DNA from: G963674835 sp963674835
GTDB lineage: Bacteria > Planctomycetota > Planctomycetia > Pirellulales > Thermoguttaceae
Direction of reading: 5' to 3'
Assembly: GCA_963674835.2 (NCBI GenBank)
Contig: CAXXKC010000003.1
Coordinates: forward strand, 496,001-560,000
DNA: 64,000 nt
The translations under genes and the position numbers were made by a program. Under the pieces are notes generated by a model that was not told the DNA's origin, did no database searches, and saw nothing but the letters and a program-made list of their open reading frames with translations. This document shows, one piece after another, positions 27,812 through 36,755 of the stretch; the stretch's first letter is position 1; each line of letters begins with the position of its first letter.

Positions 27812-29220
27812 AACCCACAAGCGCGGCCGACAACACGACGGGCCGGGTCTTGGTGGTCGACGATCATCGCCAGGCGCGCGAGAGCGTGGCCGACGTGCTG
27901 CGTCAGACCGGTCATCAGGTCGCCTGTTGCTCCAGCGGCGCAGAGGCCCTGCAAGTCACCGCCCGCGAATCATTCGACTGCATCGTCACCGACCTGATGA
28001 TGCCGGGAATGAACGGTCTGGAGCTGATCGTCCATCTCGAACAGCGGCGTTACGGCGCGCAGGTGGTCATGGTCACCGCCCACGCCTCGGTGCCGACGGC
28101 CGTGGAAGCCATGCGCCACGGCGCCTTCGACTACCTGGAAAAGCCCTTCGATGTCGACCGCCTCGAACGTCTGGTCTCGCAAGCCATCCGCCGACGGCGC
28201 CTGCTCAATCCAACTCACGCTCCCGACGGCGACTCTGCCGCATTCACTCCGCCGGTGATGGTCGGCTCTAGCCCAGCCATGCAGGCCCTGCGGGCGCGCA
28301 TCGGCCAGGTGGCTCCCACGCCGGAAACCGTGCTCATTACCGGCGAGAGCGGCACCGGCAAGGAACTCGTCGCCCGAGCCATCCACGCCGCCAGCGGGCG
28401 ACAACACAAGTCCCTCGTCACGCTCAATTGCGCCGCCCTGTCGGACCACCTCATGGAAAGCGAGCTGTTCGGACACGAGCGCGGCGCCTTCACCGGCGCC
28501 GAAACACAGCGGCAAGGACGTTTCGAACTGGCCGATGGCAGCTCCATCCTACTGGACGAAATCAGCGAAATCGATCTGCGGCTACAGGCCAAGCTGCTCC
28601 GCGTATTGCAGGAGAAGAGCTTCGAGCGCGTCGGCTCGAGCAAGACGACGAGCGTCGACGCCCGAGTGCTGGCCTCCACCAATCGCGACTTGCCGGCCGA
28701 AGTGGCCGCGGGCAAATTCCGCCAAGACCTCTTTTACCGGCTCGCCGTCGTGCCGCTCGTCGTGCCGCCGCTGCGCGAACGTCGGGAAGATATTCCCGAG
28801 TTGATCCAGTACTTTCTTTTGCAGTCGGCCGAGCCGCTCGCACGCGAACCCGTCGTGCTGGACGCCTCGGCCCACGATCTGCTGATCCACTACGACTGGC
28901 CGGGCAACGTTCGCGAGTTGGAAAACCTCGTCAAGCGCATCAGCGTGCTCAACACGGGAAACCAGGTGGCCGCCGACGAGCTGCGCCGCTGGTTCCTGCC
29001 CAGCGTACCTGCGCCCAACAAGCCGGCCTCGGCCGGAGTACCCGTAGGAGTCAGCTTGGAAGAGATGGAACGCCAGCTCATCGAAGCCACGCTCCAGCGA
29101 TTCGACGGCCATCGAGAGAAGACGGCCAAGGCATTGGGCATCGGCGTGCGAACGCTCTCCGGCAAGCTGCGTCAGTATGGATACGCGCCCCGCGCCAAAG
29201 CCGTCTCAAGAGCAGCCTAG
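27808..29220 (+). CDS. Sigma-54-dependent response regulator, FleR/FlrC-like
   Basis: Transcription activator of 470 residues. The receiver domain (about 12-130) has the phospho-acceptor Asp62 in IVTDLMMPG and Lys in LEKPF. The AAA+ domain (about 150-385) has Walker A GESGTGKE at 179-186, the sigma-54 contact loop GAFTGA at 226-231, SSILLDEISEI as Walker B, and an arginine-finger region FRQDLFYRLAV. The C-terminal Fis-type helix-turn-helix reads EKTAKALGIGVRTLSGKLRQYG. Coupled to the upstream kinase by a 4-base overlap. It probably acts on flagellar promoters that use sigma-54, and the paired dyads at 29277-29314 are candidate binding sites. Confidence 0.92.
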   Translation: MKPTSAADNTTGRVLVVDDHRQARESVADVLRQTGHQVACCSSGAEALQVTARESFDCIVTDLMMPGMNGLELIVHLEQRRYGAQVVMVTAHASVPTAVEAMRHGAFDYLEKPFDVDRLERLVSQAIRRRRLLNPTHAPDGDSAAFTPPVMVGSSPAMQALRARIGQVAPTPETVLITGESGTGKELVARAIHAASGRQHKSLVTLNCAALSDHLMESELFGHERGAFTGAETQRQGRFELADGSSILLDEISEIDLRLQAKLLRVLQEKSFERVGSSKTTSVDARVLASTNRDLPAEVAAGKFRQDLFYRLAVVPLVVPPLRERREDIPELIQYFLLQSAEPLAREPVVLDASAHDLLIHYDWPGNVRELENLVKRISVLNTGNQVAADELRRWFLPSVPAPNKPASAGVPVGVSLEEMERQLIEATLQRFDGHREKTAKALGIGVRTLSGKLRQYGYAPRAKAVSRAA

Positions 29221-29525
29221 GAAAGCCAAGACGTGGACACGACCAACAGACCGATCACGACGCGCAACGGCGAAAGCGGCAGAACTTGCCGGTCGCATTC
29301 GGCAGAACTTGCCGATCGCCGATGCGCCGGAATCGAACGCGCCTGGTAGACCAGAGAAACTTCGCAATTTGGAAATCGAGGAAACTTAGCTGGGACAGGT
29401 ATTTGGAACAAGAACCCATAACGTGCGGCCGAGCGCGGCCCTCTGCCCCGGGTGGTCGGCATGCCGGTTGCTGAAGGTCGTTCGTCGGTCGCCCGGCGGC
29501 CGCACGCGTCAAGCGAGCACGAATC
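29221..29525. other. Regulatory gap ahead of flgB, 305 bp
   Basis: Lies between the activator gene and flgB. It holds two identical 15-bp dyads (29277-29314). A stretch near 29391, TGGGACAGGTATTTGG, is spaced like a sigma-54 promoter but has GG instead of GC at the -12 element, so it is only a weak candidate. No ORF of interest. Confidence 0.5.
29277..29314. promoter_or_regulatory. Paired 15-bp dyads, candidate activator sites
   Basis: CGGCAGAACTTGCCG occurs at 29277-29291 and again, identical, at 29300-29314, with starts 23 bp apart (about two helical turns). Each copy has 5-bp inverted arms CGGCA/TGCCG around GAACT. Position about 210-250 bp upstream of flgB suits enhancer sites for the activator encoded just before. 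Confidence 0.5.
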
Positions 29526-29939
29526 ATGTTTGAGAGCATCATCCAATCCACAACCGTTCCGGTCCTGGAGCAAGTGGTCAACTTCGCCCAGGCCCGCCAC
29601 AACGTGCTCGCCGGCAACATCGCCAACCTCGATACGCCGGGCTACGAGGTCCGCGACATCTCCGTCGACGATTTCCAGGCCCGGCTGCGGCAGGCGATCG
29701 ACGCACGCAGCCAGCCGCCCACATTCCGCTCGCCGGGCGACGTCGACGCTTCGACCGACACCGATCTGGCCCACGTGGCCGAAAACTCGGCGACCATCCT
29801 CCGTCACGACGGCGACAACGTGGGGATGGAACAGCAGGCGGCCGAGATGGCCAAGAACCAAATCCAGCACAATCTGGCACTGACGATCATGACCTCGCAG
29901 TTTCGGCTGCTCAACGCGGCGATCAGCGAGAAGGCATAG
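29526..29939 (+). CDS. flgB: Flagellar basal-body rod protein FlgB
   Basis: Proximal rod subunit exported through the flagellar type III system into the periplasm; 137 residues. The N-terminal rod motif RHNVLAGNIANLDTPGY is clear, and the C-terminal helix with QFRLLNAAISEKA is typical. It is the first structural gene of the operon, 32 bp before flgC, and follows the candidate regulatory dyads. No strong ribosome site is visible. Confidence 0.95.
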   Translation: MFESIIQSTTVPVLEQVVNFAQARHNVLAGNIANLDTPGYEVRDISVDDFQARLRQAIDARSQPPTFRSPGDVDASTDTDLAHVAENSATILRHDGDNVGMEQQAAEMAKNQIQHNLALTIMTSQFRLLNAAISEKA

Positions 29940-29971
29940 GCAGTTGGGGATCGTGAAACGGGAGTCGAACC

Positions 29972-30391
29972 ATGTTCTCTTCCTTTGATGTGAGTACCAG
30001 CGCCCTGGTGGCCCAGCGAATCCGCATGGACGCCATCTCCGGCAATCTGGCCAACCTGTCGACCACGCACAACGAAGCGGGCGAGCCGGTACCCTACCAG
30101 GCCCGTTTCACCATCTTCCAGACCGACGACAGCATCGGCGCCAACGGCTCCGCCGGCGTACGCGTCGCCGCGATCGAGACCGAGCACGCCGAACCCCGCT
30201 ACAAGTACGATCCCGACAACCCCGATGCCCTGAAAGAAGGCCCGTACAAGGGCTATGTTGCCTATCCCGATATCGACATGATGACCCAGATGACCGACGC
30301 CATGGAGGCGGCAAGGGCCTACGAGGCGAACCTGGGCGCGATCGATATCGCCAAGGACCTGGCCCAACAGACCTTGAGGATTCTCGTTTGA
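29972..30391 (+). CDS. flgC: Flagellar basal-body rod protein FlgC
   Basis: Proximal rod subunit of 139 residues. The N-terminal ALVAQRIRMDAISGNLANLSTT segment and the central KYDPDNPDALKEGPYKGYVAYPDI match FlgC, and the C-terminal MTDAMEAARAYEANLGAIDIAKDL helix is family-typical. GGGAG precedes the ATG. The stop TGA shares its A with the fliE start. Confidence 0.96.
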   Translation: MFSSFDVSTSALVAQRIRMDAISGNLANLSTTHNEAGEPVPYQARFTIFQTDDSIGANGSAGVRVAAIETEHAEPRYKYDPDNPDALKEGPYKGYVAYPDIDMMTQMTDAMEAARAYEANLGAIDIAKDLAQQTLRILV

Positions 30392-30693
30392 TGAACCCAA
30401 TCCAGAATTACGGCATCTCGCCCACGCCGGCACAAATCACGACGCGGCCGTCCGAACAGGTTCAAGGCGGTTCGTCGTTCAAGGACTTTCTGCTCGATTC
30501 CATCCGCGAAGTGAACACCATGCAGAAGGACGCCGACCAGGCCGTCGAGCGTTTGATGACCGGCAGCCAGGACGTTACGCCGGCCGAAGTGCTCACCGCG
30601 GTCCAGAAGGCCGATATCGCTTTTCGTATGATGATGCAGATTCGTAACAAGATGGTGCAAGCGTTTGTCGAGGTGCAGAACCTTCGTGTGTAA
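30391..30693 (+). CDS. fliE: Flagellar hook-basal body complex protein FliE
   Basis: Adaptor between the MS ring and the rod; 100 residues. SSFKDFLLDSIREVNTMQKDADQAVERLMTG and the C-terminal IAFRMMMQIRNKMVQAF match FliE. The ATG at 30391 overlaps the flgC stop by one base; an in-frame TTG directly before it is less likely. Gene order flgB-flgC-fliE-fliF is the ancestral one. Confidence 0.95.
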   Translation: MNPIQNYGISPTPAQITTRPSEQVQGGSSFKDFLLDSIREVNTMQKDADQAVERLMTGSQDVTPAEVLTAVQKADIAFRMMMQIRNKMVQAFVEVQNLRV

Positions 30694-30780
30694 GGACGCC
30701 CGAGGGAACGCTCCTCTCCCGCATCGCCGCGAGGAGCAGCTTGAGGTAGTAACCGTACCACTGTGCATGAGGCTCCATGG

Positions 30781-32448
30781 ATGGATTTCCTCAATAAGGC
30801 TTTCGCTCAACTGACCGATCTGTTTCGCTCCATGACGCCCGGTGCCCGCATCACTTCGGGCCTGCTCTTGGCGGTGGTCGTGATCGGCTTGGGCTACCTC
30901 GTCAAAGGCGGTGTGTCCGGCACCGACGGATACCTGATGGGCGGACGGTCCTTCCCGCCCGACACCGTCGACAACATGGTCGGTGCCTTCGCCAAGGCCG
31001 GCCTCAGTGGATGGCAGCAAGAGGGAAATCGCATCCGTATCCCCACCGGCCAGGAAACCAAGTTCATCGCCGCACTGGTCGACAACGACGCCATGCCGCG
31101 CGACTTCGGTGAGACCGTGGAAGCAGCCATCAAGGGCGGCAGCGTCTTCGAAAGCCGCGAGAAATTCAACGAACGCTTGAAGAACGCCAAAGAGCAACGG
31201 TGTTCGCAGGTGCTCGGCAGCGTCAGCTGGATCGCTAAGGCCGCGGTCCAATGGGACGCAAAAGCCAAGCAGGGATTCAACCGCGGCGGCGAGGTGATCA
31301 CGGCCACGGCGAGCATCAAGCCCCTGTCGCCACAGGGCCTCACCCCCGTCCAAGTGCAGTCGATTCGCTCCACCGTCACCTCGTTCGTCGCCGGCCTGCA
31401 ACCCGAAAACGTGACGGTCCTCGATTTGGAAAGCGGCCGCGCCTACCGGGGCGACTCGGGCGGACCCGGCGCGATGAACGACAACGACATCGCTCGCAAA
31501 CAGGTCCTCGAGGAAGACTGGAAGAACCGCATCCTCGGCGCTCTGTCGTACGTGCCCGGCATCACCGTGGCGACCAACGTCGACCTGGACCCGACGGTCA
31601 AGCACCACGAGACGCAGGTCAAGAACGACCCCAAGACCGTGCCCATTCAGACCACCGACAAGAGCGTTTCCAAGTCTCAGGACGGGGCGCCTACGCAAGG
31701 ACGCCCCGGATACGCTTCCAACCGGCCGATGGCCGTGCAGATGACCAGCACGAAAGGTTCGCACGAAGAAGAGGAGGTCTCGCAGCAGACAACGGTCAAC
31801 GCGGTGTCGGGAAGCACGCAGGAAATCGAGAGGCAGCCGCTACCCGTGAAGCGGGTCACGGCGACGATCGGCGTCCCCGCCAGCTACTTCGAGCAGATCT
31901 GGCAGCGGCAGAACCCACCGGACCCCGCCAAGCCGGACGAAGCTCCCAAGAAGCCGACGCAAGCCGACCTCGAGCAGATTCGCCAGAAGGAAGTCGACCG
32001 CATCCGGGCATACGTCGCCGTCCTGCTCCCCGAGGTCCAGGACATGACCGACAAAAAGGAGTTGGTCAAGGTCGAGTCGTTCCAAGACATTCCCGCGCCG
32101 TCCATTCCCGGCCCGGGCGTCGGCGAACAAATCCTCACTTGGCTGGAACAATCCTGGAAGACGATCGGCCTGCTGCTGTTGGCGGCGATAAGCCTCGTCA
32201 TGCTGCGATCGATGATGCGATCGGCACCCGTCGCGATCGGAAGCAGATCGCTGGCCGTCGTCCCTGAAGAGGAAGTCGAAGCTCAGTCTCGCCAGCCTCA
32301 TCAGCCACAGCCGGCCAACGATCCCTCGCGGCGTTTGCGGCGGTTCCAGCCGGGCATGTCGCTCAAAGATGAAGTCGCGCTGCTGGTCAACGACGACCCC
32401 GACGCAGCGGCCAACATCCTTCGAACCTGGATCGGACACCCGAGTTAA
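30781..32448 (+). CDS. fliF: Flagellar MS-ring protein FliF
   Basis: Forms the membrane-embedded MS ring that carries the switch; 555 residues. A transmembrane helix lies near 23-43, ring-building motifs follow (FPPDTVDNMVGAFAKAGLSGW; KAAVQWDAK; LTPVQVQSIRSTVTSFVAGL), then a Gln/Lys-rich periplasmic part and a second helix near 457-475. The C-terminal tail (GMSLKDEVALLVNDDPDAAANILRTWIG) is the FliG-binding segment. The ATG at 30781 has GAGG upstream; a GTG six codons earlier is also in frame. fliG starts three bases after its stop. Confidence 0.95.
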   Translation: MDFLNKAFAQLTDLFRSMTPGARITSGLLLAVVVIGLGYLVKGGVSGTDGYLMGGRSFPPDTVDNMVGAFAKAGLSGWQQEGNRIRIPTGQETKFIAALVDNDAMPRDFGETVEAAIKGGSVFESREKFNERLKNAKEQRCSQVLGSVSWIAKAAVQWDAKAKQGFNRGGEVITATASIKPLSPQGLTPVQVQSIRSTVTSFVAGLQPENVTVLDLESGRAYRGDSGGPGAMNDNDIARKQVLEEDWKNRILGALSYVPGITVATNVDLDPTVKHHETQVKNDPKTVPIQTTDKSVSKSQDGAPTQGRPGYASNRPMAVQMTSTKGSHEEEEVSQQTTVNAVSGSTQEIERQPLPVKRVTATIGVPASYFEQIWQRQNPPDPAKPDEAPKKPTQADLEQIRQKEVDRIRAYVAVLLPEVQDMTDKKELVKVESFQDIPAPSIPGPGVGEQILTWLEQSWKTIGLLLLAAISLVMLRSMMRSAPVAIGSRSLAVVPEEEVEAQSRQPHQPQPANDPSRRLRRFQPGMSLKDEVALLVNDDPDAAANILRTWIGHPS

Positions 32449-32451
32449 ACC

Positions 32452-33456
32452 ATGAAACTGGACGAAGGCTTACGAAAAGCGGCGATTCTGGTGGCCAGCC
32501 TCGATCGGGTGACGGCCGACCTGCTCATGGACAAGATGTCGTCCGAGCAGGCCCAGATCGTGCGCCAAACGGTCATGGAGCTGGACTCCATCACGCCCGA
32601 CGACGAACGGCGCGTGCTGGAAGAGTTCTTCCACCACGGGGCGACACCGACTCCTCCGGCAGCCGAGGTGGTGCGCGACCGCACACCGGCCCGAGAGCCT
32701 GCCCGTTCGACCGGCGCCAACCCAGCCGTCGCTCGCAATTCGGACGGTTCGCCTTTCGGTTTCCTCAAGGACGCCGAGGCCGACAAGCTCGGCAAGCTGC
32801 TGGCCACCGAGCGCCCGCAGACGATCGCCCTGGTGATGTCACACCTGCCGCCGGATCGCGCGGCGGCCGTCTTGGTTCGCCTGTCTGCGGCACTTCAGGC
32901 GGAAGTCGTCCGCCGACTGGTCGACCTCGAAGAGACCGACCCCGAAGTCCTCCGCGACGTCGAGCAGACCTTGCAGGTGCGGCTGGCCGAGCTGGTCCGC
33001 ATGCAGCGTCGGCGCGTGGCGGGCCTATCGGCCGTGGCCGGTATCCTGCAAGCCTCCGAATCCCAGGTCGCCATGCAGATCCTCGAGAACCTCGGCACTC
33101 ACGATCAGCAGTTGGCCTCCAAACTCGAGCCCCAACGATTCGAGTTCGACGATCTCGACCTGTTGGACGACCACAGCCTGAGAACGCTGCTGGGCCAGGC
33201 CGATCCCGAGGTCGCCATCCTCGCCATGGTCGGCGCATCCGAGCAGTTGATCGACCGGCTGTTGCGTCAGGTTCCGCCGGCGGAAGCCCAAGTGGTCCGC
33301 CATCGGCTGATCCACATCGGCCCGACGCGGCTGGCCGATGTCGAGGAAGCCCGGCGTCAATTGGCCGAGTTGGCCCAGCACCTGGCGATCCAGGGACGGA
33401 TCCGCCTGCCGCAAACTCACCGTTCTGAGCCTGCCGCGGCGTACGCGGCGGCCTAA
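32452..33456 (+). CDS. fliG: Flagellar motor switch protein FliG
   Basis: Rotor protein of 334 residues that transmits torque from the stator. The N-terminal domain binds FliF (LRKAAILVASLDRVTADLLMDKM). A variable Pro/Ala/Arg linker near 60-95 is longer than usual. The middle domain shows LLATERPQTIALVMSHLPP, where the classic EHPQ is ERPQ. The C-terminal domain carries charged residues on the torque helix (FDDLDLLDDHSLRTLL). It follows fliF by three bases. FliM is not encoded next to it, which matters for the FliN observation further down. Confidence 0.95.
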   Translation: MKLDEGLRKAAILVASLDRVTADLLMDKMSSEQAQIVRQTVMELDSITPDDERRVLEEFFHHGATPTPPAAEVVRDRTPAREPARSTGANPAVARNSDGSPFGFLKDAEADKLGKLLATERPQTIALVMSHLPPDRAAAVLVRLSAALQAEVVRRLVDLEETDPEVLRDVEQTLQVRLAELVRMQRRRVAGLSAVAGILQASESQVAMQILENLGTHDQQLASKLEPQRFEFDDLDLLDDHSLRTLLGQADPEVAILAMVGASEQLIDRLLRQVPPAEAQVVRHRLIHIGPTRLADVEEARRQLAELAQHLAIQGRIRLPQTHRSEPAAAYAAA

Positions 33457-33461
33457 CCGCG

Positions 33462-34127
33462 ATGGAGACACGAGTGGCGTCGGTCATCAAAAGCAACGAT
33501 TCGCGGAGCGGCATTCAAGGCGTCGCCTTCAACTTCGACGACATGGCCGTCAAGGCCGGTCAGTACCTCGACAAGGTGAAGGCCGAGGCCGTGCAGATCG
33601 TCGTCAAGGCCAAGCAAGAGGCCGCCGTTGCCCGTCAGCAGGCCGAGGCGGAAGGACGTCGCTCCGCGCAGCAGGCGGTCGAGCAGATCGTCCAGAAGCA
33701 ACTCGCCCAGCAACTGGCAACGCTGATGCCGGCCCTCCAGCAGGCGATCGAAGACATTCAGCACGCCAAACAAGCCTGGCTGACGCACTGGGAAAAGAGC
33801 GGCGTTCACTTGGCCACGGCCATTGCGTCCCGCATCATCCGCCGCGAACTGACCACCCAGCCCGACATCCCCCTGAACCTGATCCGCGAAGCCCTCGAGT
33901 TGGCCGTCGGCAGCACCCAGGTATGCCTGCACCTGAATCCGGCCGATCACTCCACGTTGGGTTCCCAGGCCCAGCTTCTGGTGAAAGAAGTCTCCGGCCT
34001 CGGGCCCACCGAGATCGTCGCCGATCCATCCGTCAGTCCCGGCGGCTGTCGCGTGGAAACACGGTTCGGATCGATCGACCAGCAATTCGACGTGCAGTTG
34101 GCACGGATTGAGGAAGAGCTGACGTAG
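33462..34127 (+). CDS. fliH: Flagellar export assembly protein FliH
   Basis: Regulates the FliI ATPase and links it to the C ring; 221 residues. The N-terminal half is a long coiled coil rich in Lys, Ala and Gln (AVARQQAEAEGRRSAQQAVEQ region). The C-terminal domain reads ATAIASRIIRRELTTQPD and VCLHLNPADHSTL, typical FliH/HrpE. It follows fliG by five bases. An internal GTG four codons later has GGAG upstream and could be the true start. Confidence 0.9.
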   Translation: METRVASVIKSNDSRSGIQGVAFNFDDMAVKAGQYLDKVKAEAVQIVVKAKQEAAVARQQAEAEGRRSAQQAVEQIVQKQLAQQLATLMPALQQAIEDIQHAKQAWLTHWEKSGVHLATAIASRIIRRELTTQPDIPLNLIREALELAVGSTQVCLHLNPADHSTLGSQAQLLVKEVSGLGPTEIVADPSVSPGGCRVETRFGSIDQQFDVQLARIEEELT

Positions 34128-34196
34128 AGGCCGCCCGCCGAAAGCAAACAGGATCTTCTTGGAATTCAACCTGGAACTCGAGCGTTCATCACCGTC

Positions 34197-35555
34197 ATGG
34201 ATCTCTTAGAGCAATTACCGGCGATCTTGCCGACGGCCCTGGTGGGAAGCGTCGCCCGAACGGTCGGCATGACCGTGTCGGTCGCCGGCTTTCCGGCGCC
34301 GGTGGGCGCGTTGGCCGAGATCCAATGCCAGGCGGGCGAGCCCCTGTTGGCCGAAGTGATCGGATTCCAGGACGAGTTGACGCTTCTTTATCCGTTCCGC
34401 GAGTTGTCCGGTGTACGGCACGGCAATCGCGTGCGATTGGTCCGCACCGCGCGCTGGTTGCGAGTCGGCGATGAGCTTCTGGGCCGAGTGCTCGACGCCG
34501 CCGGCGACGCCGTCGACGACAAGCCGCAGCCCGCGCTGGCGCATCGCAGCTCCTTTCACCGCCGCCCGCCGCATCCATGTGCCCGACCGCGCATCGATAC
34601 GCCGCTTTCCACCGGAATTCGCTCCATCGACGGCCTACTCACCTGCGGGAAAGGTCAGCGGCTGGGCATCTTCGCCGGGTCGGGCGTGGGTAAGAGCGTC
34701 ACCCTCGGCATGATGGCCCGCTACACGTCTGCCGACGTGATCGTCATCGCCTTGATCGGCGAACGCGGGCGCGAGGTAAACGAGTTCCTCCAGCGCGATC
34801 TTGGACCCGAAGGACGGGCCAAGAGCGTCGTCGTCGTCGCCACCAGCAACGAACCCGCATTGGTCCGCGTGCAGGCCGCCTACACGGCCACCTCGATCGC
34901 CGAGTACTTTCGCGACCAGGGCAAGGATGTCCTGTTGATGATGGATTCGCTCACTCGCTTCGCCCTGGCGCAGCGCGAGATCGGCCTGGCGGCCGGCGAG
35001 CCGCCTGCCACCCGCGGATATCCCCCGTCGGTCTTCGCGCTGTTGCCGCGGCTGGTCGAACGGGCAGGGCGGAGCCCCGAAGGAAGCATCACGGCTTTCT
35101 ACACGGTGCTGGTCGAAGCCGACGATCCCAACGAGCCGATCGCCGACGCCGTGCGCGGCCTGCTGGACGGCCATGTCTGGCTGGCCCGCAGACTGGCCAC
35201 GCGCGGCCACTACCCGGCCGTCGATGTGCTGGAAAGCCTCAGCCGCCTCATGCCCGAGGTGACCACCAAGGATCATTATCGAACGGCCTACCTGATCCGC
35301 GAACTGCTGGCCGCCTACCGCGACCACGAAGATCTGATCTCCATCGGCGCATACCGTCGCGGCAGCAATCCGACGGTCGACCTGGCCATCGATCTCCAGA
35401 ACCAAATCAACGCCTACCTGCGGCAGCGCGTCGAGGAGGGATCCACCCTGGACGACGCTTCCAAGGGGCTACTGGAAATCGCGCGACTCGCCGCTCAACG
35501 AGCCAATACGGCTAACGCTCCATCCAGTGCCGCTCCGGCGACCACCAAGGGATAA
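34197..35555 (+). CDS. fliI: Flagellum-specific ATP synthase FliI
   Basis: Cytosolic hexameric ATPase that feeds substrates to the export gate; 452 residues. Walker A FAGSGVGKSVTLGMM lies near 158-172, followed by ALIGERGREVNEFL, LLMMDSLTRFALAQREIGLAAGEPP (Walker B and the family signature) and GYPPSVFALLPRLVERAG. The C-terminal ISIGAYRRGSNPTVDLAI is also standard. Closely similar in plan to F1-beta. It lies between fliH and fliJ, the usual export-ATPase set. Confidence 0.97.
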   Translation: MDLLEQLPAILPTALVGSVARTVGMTVSVAGFPAPVGALAEIQCQAGEPLLAEVIGFQDELTLLYPFRELSGVRHGNRVRLVRTARWLRVGDELLGRVLDAAGDAVDDKPQPALAHRSSFHRRPPHPCARPRIDTPLSTGIRSIDGLLTCGKGQRLGIFAGSGVGKSVTLGMMARYTSADVIVIALIGERGREVNEFLQRDLGPEGRAKSVVVVATSNEPALVRVQAAYTATSIAEYFRDQGKDVLLMMDSLTRFALAQREIGLAAGEPPATRGYPPSVFALLPRLVERAGRSPEGSITAFYTVLVEADDPNEPIADAVRGLLDGHVWLARRLATRGHYPAVDVLESLSRLMPEVTTKDHYRTAYLIRELLAAYRDHEDLISIGAYRRGSNPTVDLAIDLQNQINAYLRQRVEEGSTLDDASKGLLEIARLAAQRANTANAPSSAAPATTKG

Positions 35556-35585
35556 GCCTGCTACCCGACACGGACAACACCGCAC

Positions 35586-36038
35586 ATGGCAACGTTCAAG
35601 TTTCGACTGGCTACGCTCCTGAAGCTCCGCGAGGCGGCCCGCACCGAGCGCCGCGCGCACTTGGCGCAGGCGTACCAGGCCGACGCCCTCTTGGAAAGCC
35701 AGCAGCAACAGACCACCCAAATGCTCTTGGATCTGCAAGCCGATTGTCGTGTGGCCTCGTTGCCCGGTGAGATCAACGTCGATCGCCTCCTGGAGGCCCA
35801 GCGGCACGAAACCATGCTGCGTGCTCAGCGCCAGCAACTCCAGCAGCAACGCGAAGCGGTGGCCGAAGAAATCGAACGACGCCGCAACGCCCTGACCGAA
35901 GCGAATCGCGAGGTGAAGGTCCTGGAGAAGCTGCGCGAGCGACAGCTACAGCGGCACCAGGCCGAAGAGAGTCGGCGCGACATCCAGCGGCTTGACGAGG
36001 TCGGCCAGCAGCGTGCGCTGCGGGAGGTGCACCCGTGA
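35586..36038 (+). CDS. fliJ: Flagellar export protein FliJ
   Basis: Short antiparallel coiled-coil stalk of the export ATPase; 150 residues. TFKFRLATLLKLREAARTERR is the typical start, and the rest is almost entirely helical and charged (LQQQREAVAEEIERRRNAL). The stop overlaps the GTG start of the next gene by four bases. Low sequence conservation is normal for FliJ; the context after fliI makes the call firm. Confidence 0.88.
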   Translation: MATFKFRLATLLKLREAARTERRAHLAQAYQADALLESQQQQTTQMLLDLQADCRVASLPGEINVDRLLEAQRHETMLRAQRQQLQQQREAVAEEIERRRNALTEANREVKVLEKLRERQLQRHQAEESRRDIQRLDEVGQQRALREVHP

Positions 36039-36730
36039 TCGGCCGCTTGTTCCAAACACTGTCTGCTACCGTCCTCTATTTCTGCTTGGCCACCGTCATT
36101 GCCGAGGGGATCCTCGTCTTTCACTTCTGGGGCAAGTGGCAGATGGACCACACGAAGCTCGTGCAGATGATCGGTATCGCTCAAGGCGTCGACCCGCTGG
36201 CGATGCATCCCAAGGCGGCCGAAGGGCACGAGCAAACGACCAACGAGCAACCTTCCTACGAGCAGGTCCTGGCGGCACAGGCCGCGAAGGATCTGAACCT
36301 GCGGTTGCGCGAGCAGTCGTTGGCCAACTCCCTGGCGGCGTTGGAGAGCGACCAGCAGAACTTGGCGCAGTCAGTCCAGCAGTACACTCAACAGCGCCAG
36401 CAATACGAAACGCAGCTTGAGGCATTGGAAAACGAGGCCACCGTCGCCGGTCGCGATGTCAACCTCCGCACGTTGCAGTCACTCAAGCCGAAACAGGCCA
36501 AGGAACTCATCGTGCACATGCTGCAAAACAACGAACAAGACGCCGTGGTCCTTCTGCTACGCGATATGTCCGACAGCAAGCGTGCCAAGATCATCGGCGA
36601 GTTCAAGACGCCGGAAGAATGCGCCAAGATCGATGATATCCTCCGCCTGATTCGTAACGGGGCCCCCGAGGCGATCGTCGCCAATGGGGCCGCCAAGCAG
36701 CTCGGCGCCGAGCAGTCTGTCCCACCCTGA
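36035..36730 (+). CDS. MotE-like flagellar membrane protein
   Basis: Protein of 231 residues starting with GTG (36035-36037), with GGGAGGTG upstream. One transmembrane helix lies near 13-32, then a periplasmic coiled coil (LESDQQNLAQSVQQYTQQRQQYE near 106-128). The end carries an MgtE-N/FliG-M-like domain: TLQSLKPKQAKELIVHML and SDSKRAKIIGEFKTPEECAKIDDIL. This plan matches MotE, a chaperone of stator component MotB, and FlbB-like proteins. It sits between fliJ and fliK where motE is often found. The stator genes themselves are not in the window. Confidence 0.75.
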   Translation: MIGRLFQTLSATVLYFCLATVIAEGILVFHFWGKWQMDHTKLVQMIGIAQGVDPLAMHPKAAEGHEQTTNEQPSYEQVLAAQAAKDLNLRLREQSLANSLAALESDQQNLAQSVQQYTQQRQQYETQLEALENEATVAGRDVNLRTLQSLKPKQAKELIVHMLQNNEQDAVVLLLRDMSDSKRAKIIGEFKTPEECAKIDDILRLIRNGAPEAIVANGAAKQLGAEQSVPP

Positions 36731-36755
36731 GGTACCCGCTCTGAGGAAGACACCC

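Noticed and set aside
29391..29406. Sigma-54-like promoter before flgB
   Set aside because: TGGGACAGGTATTTGG has suitable spacing but GG instead of the near-invariant GC at -12, so it was not listed as a promoter.
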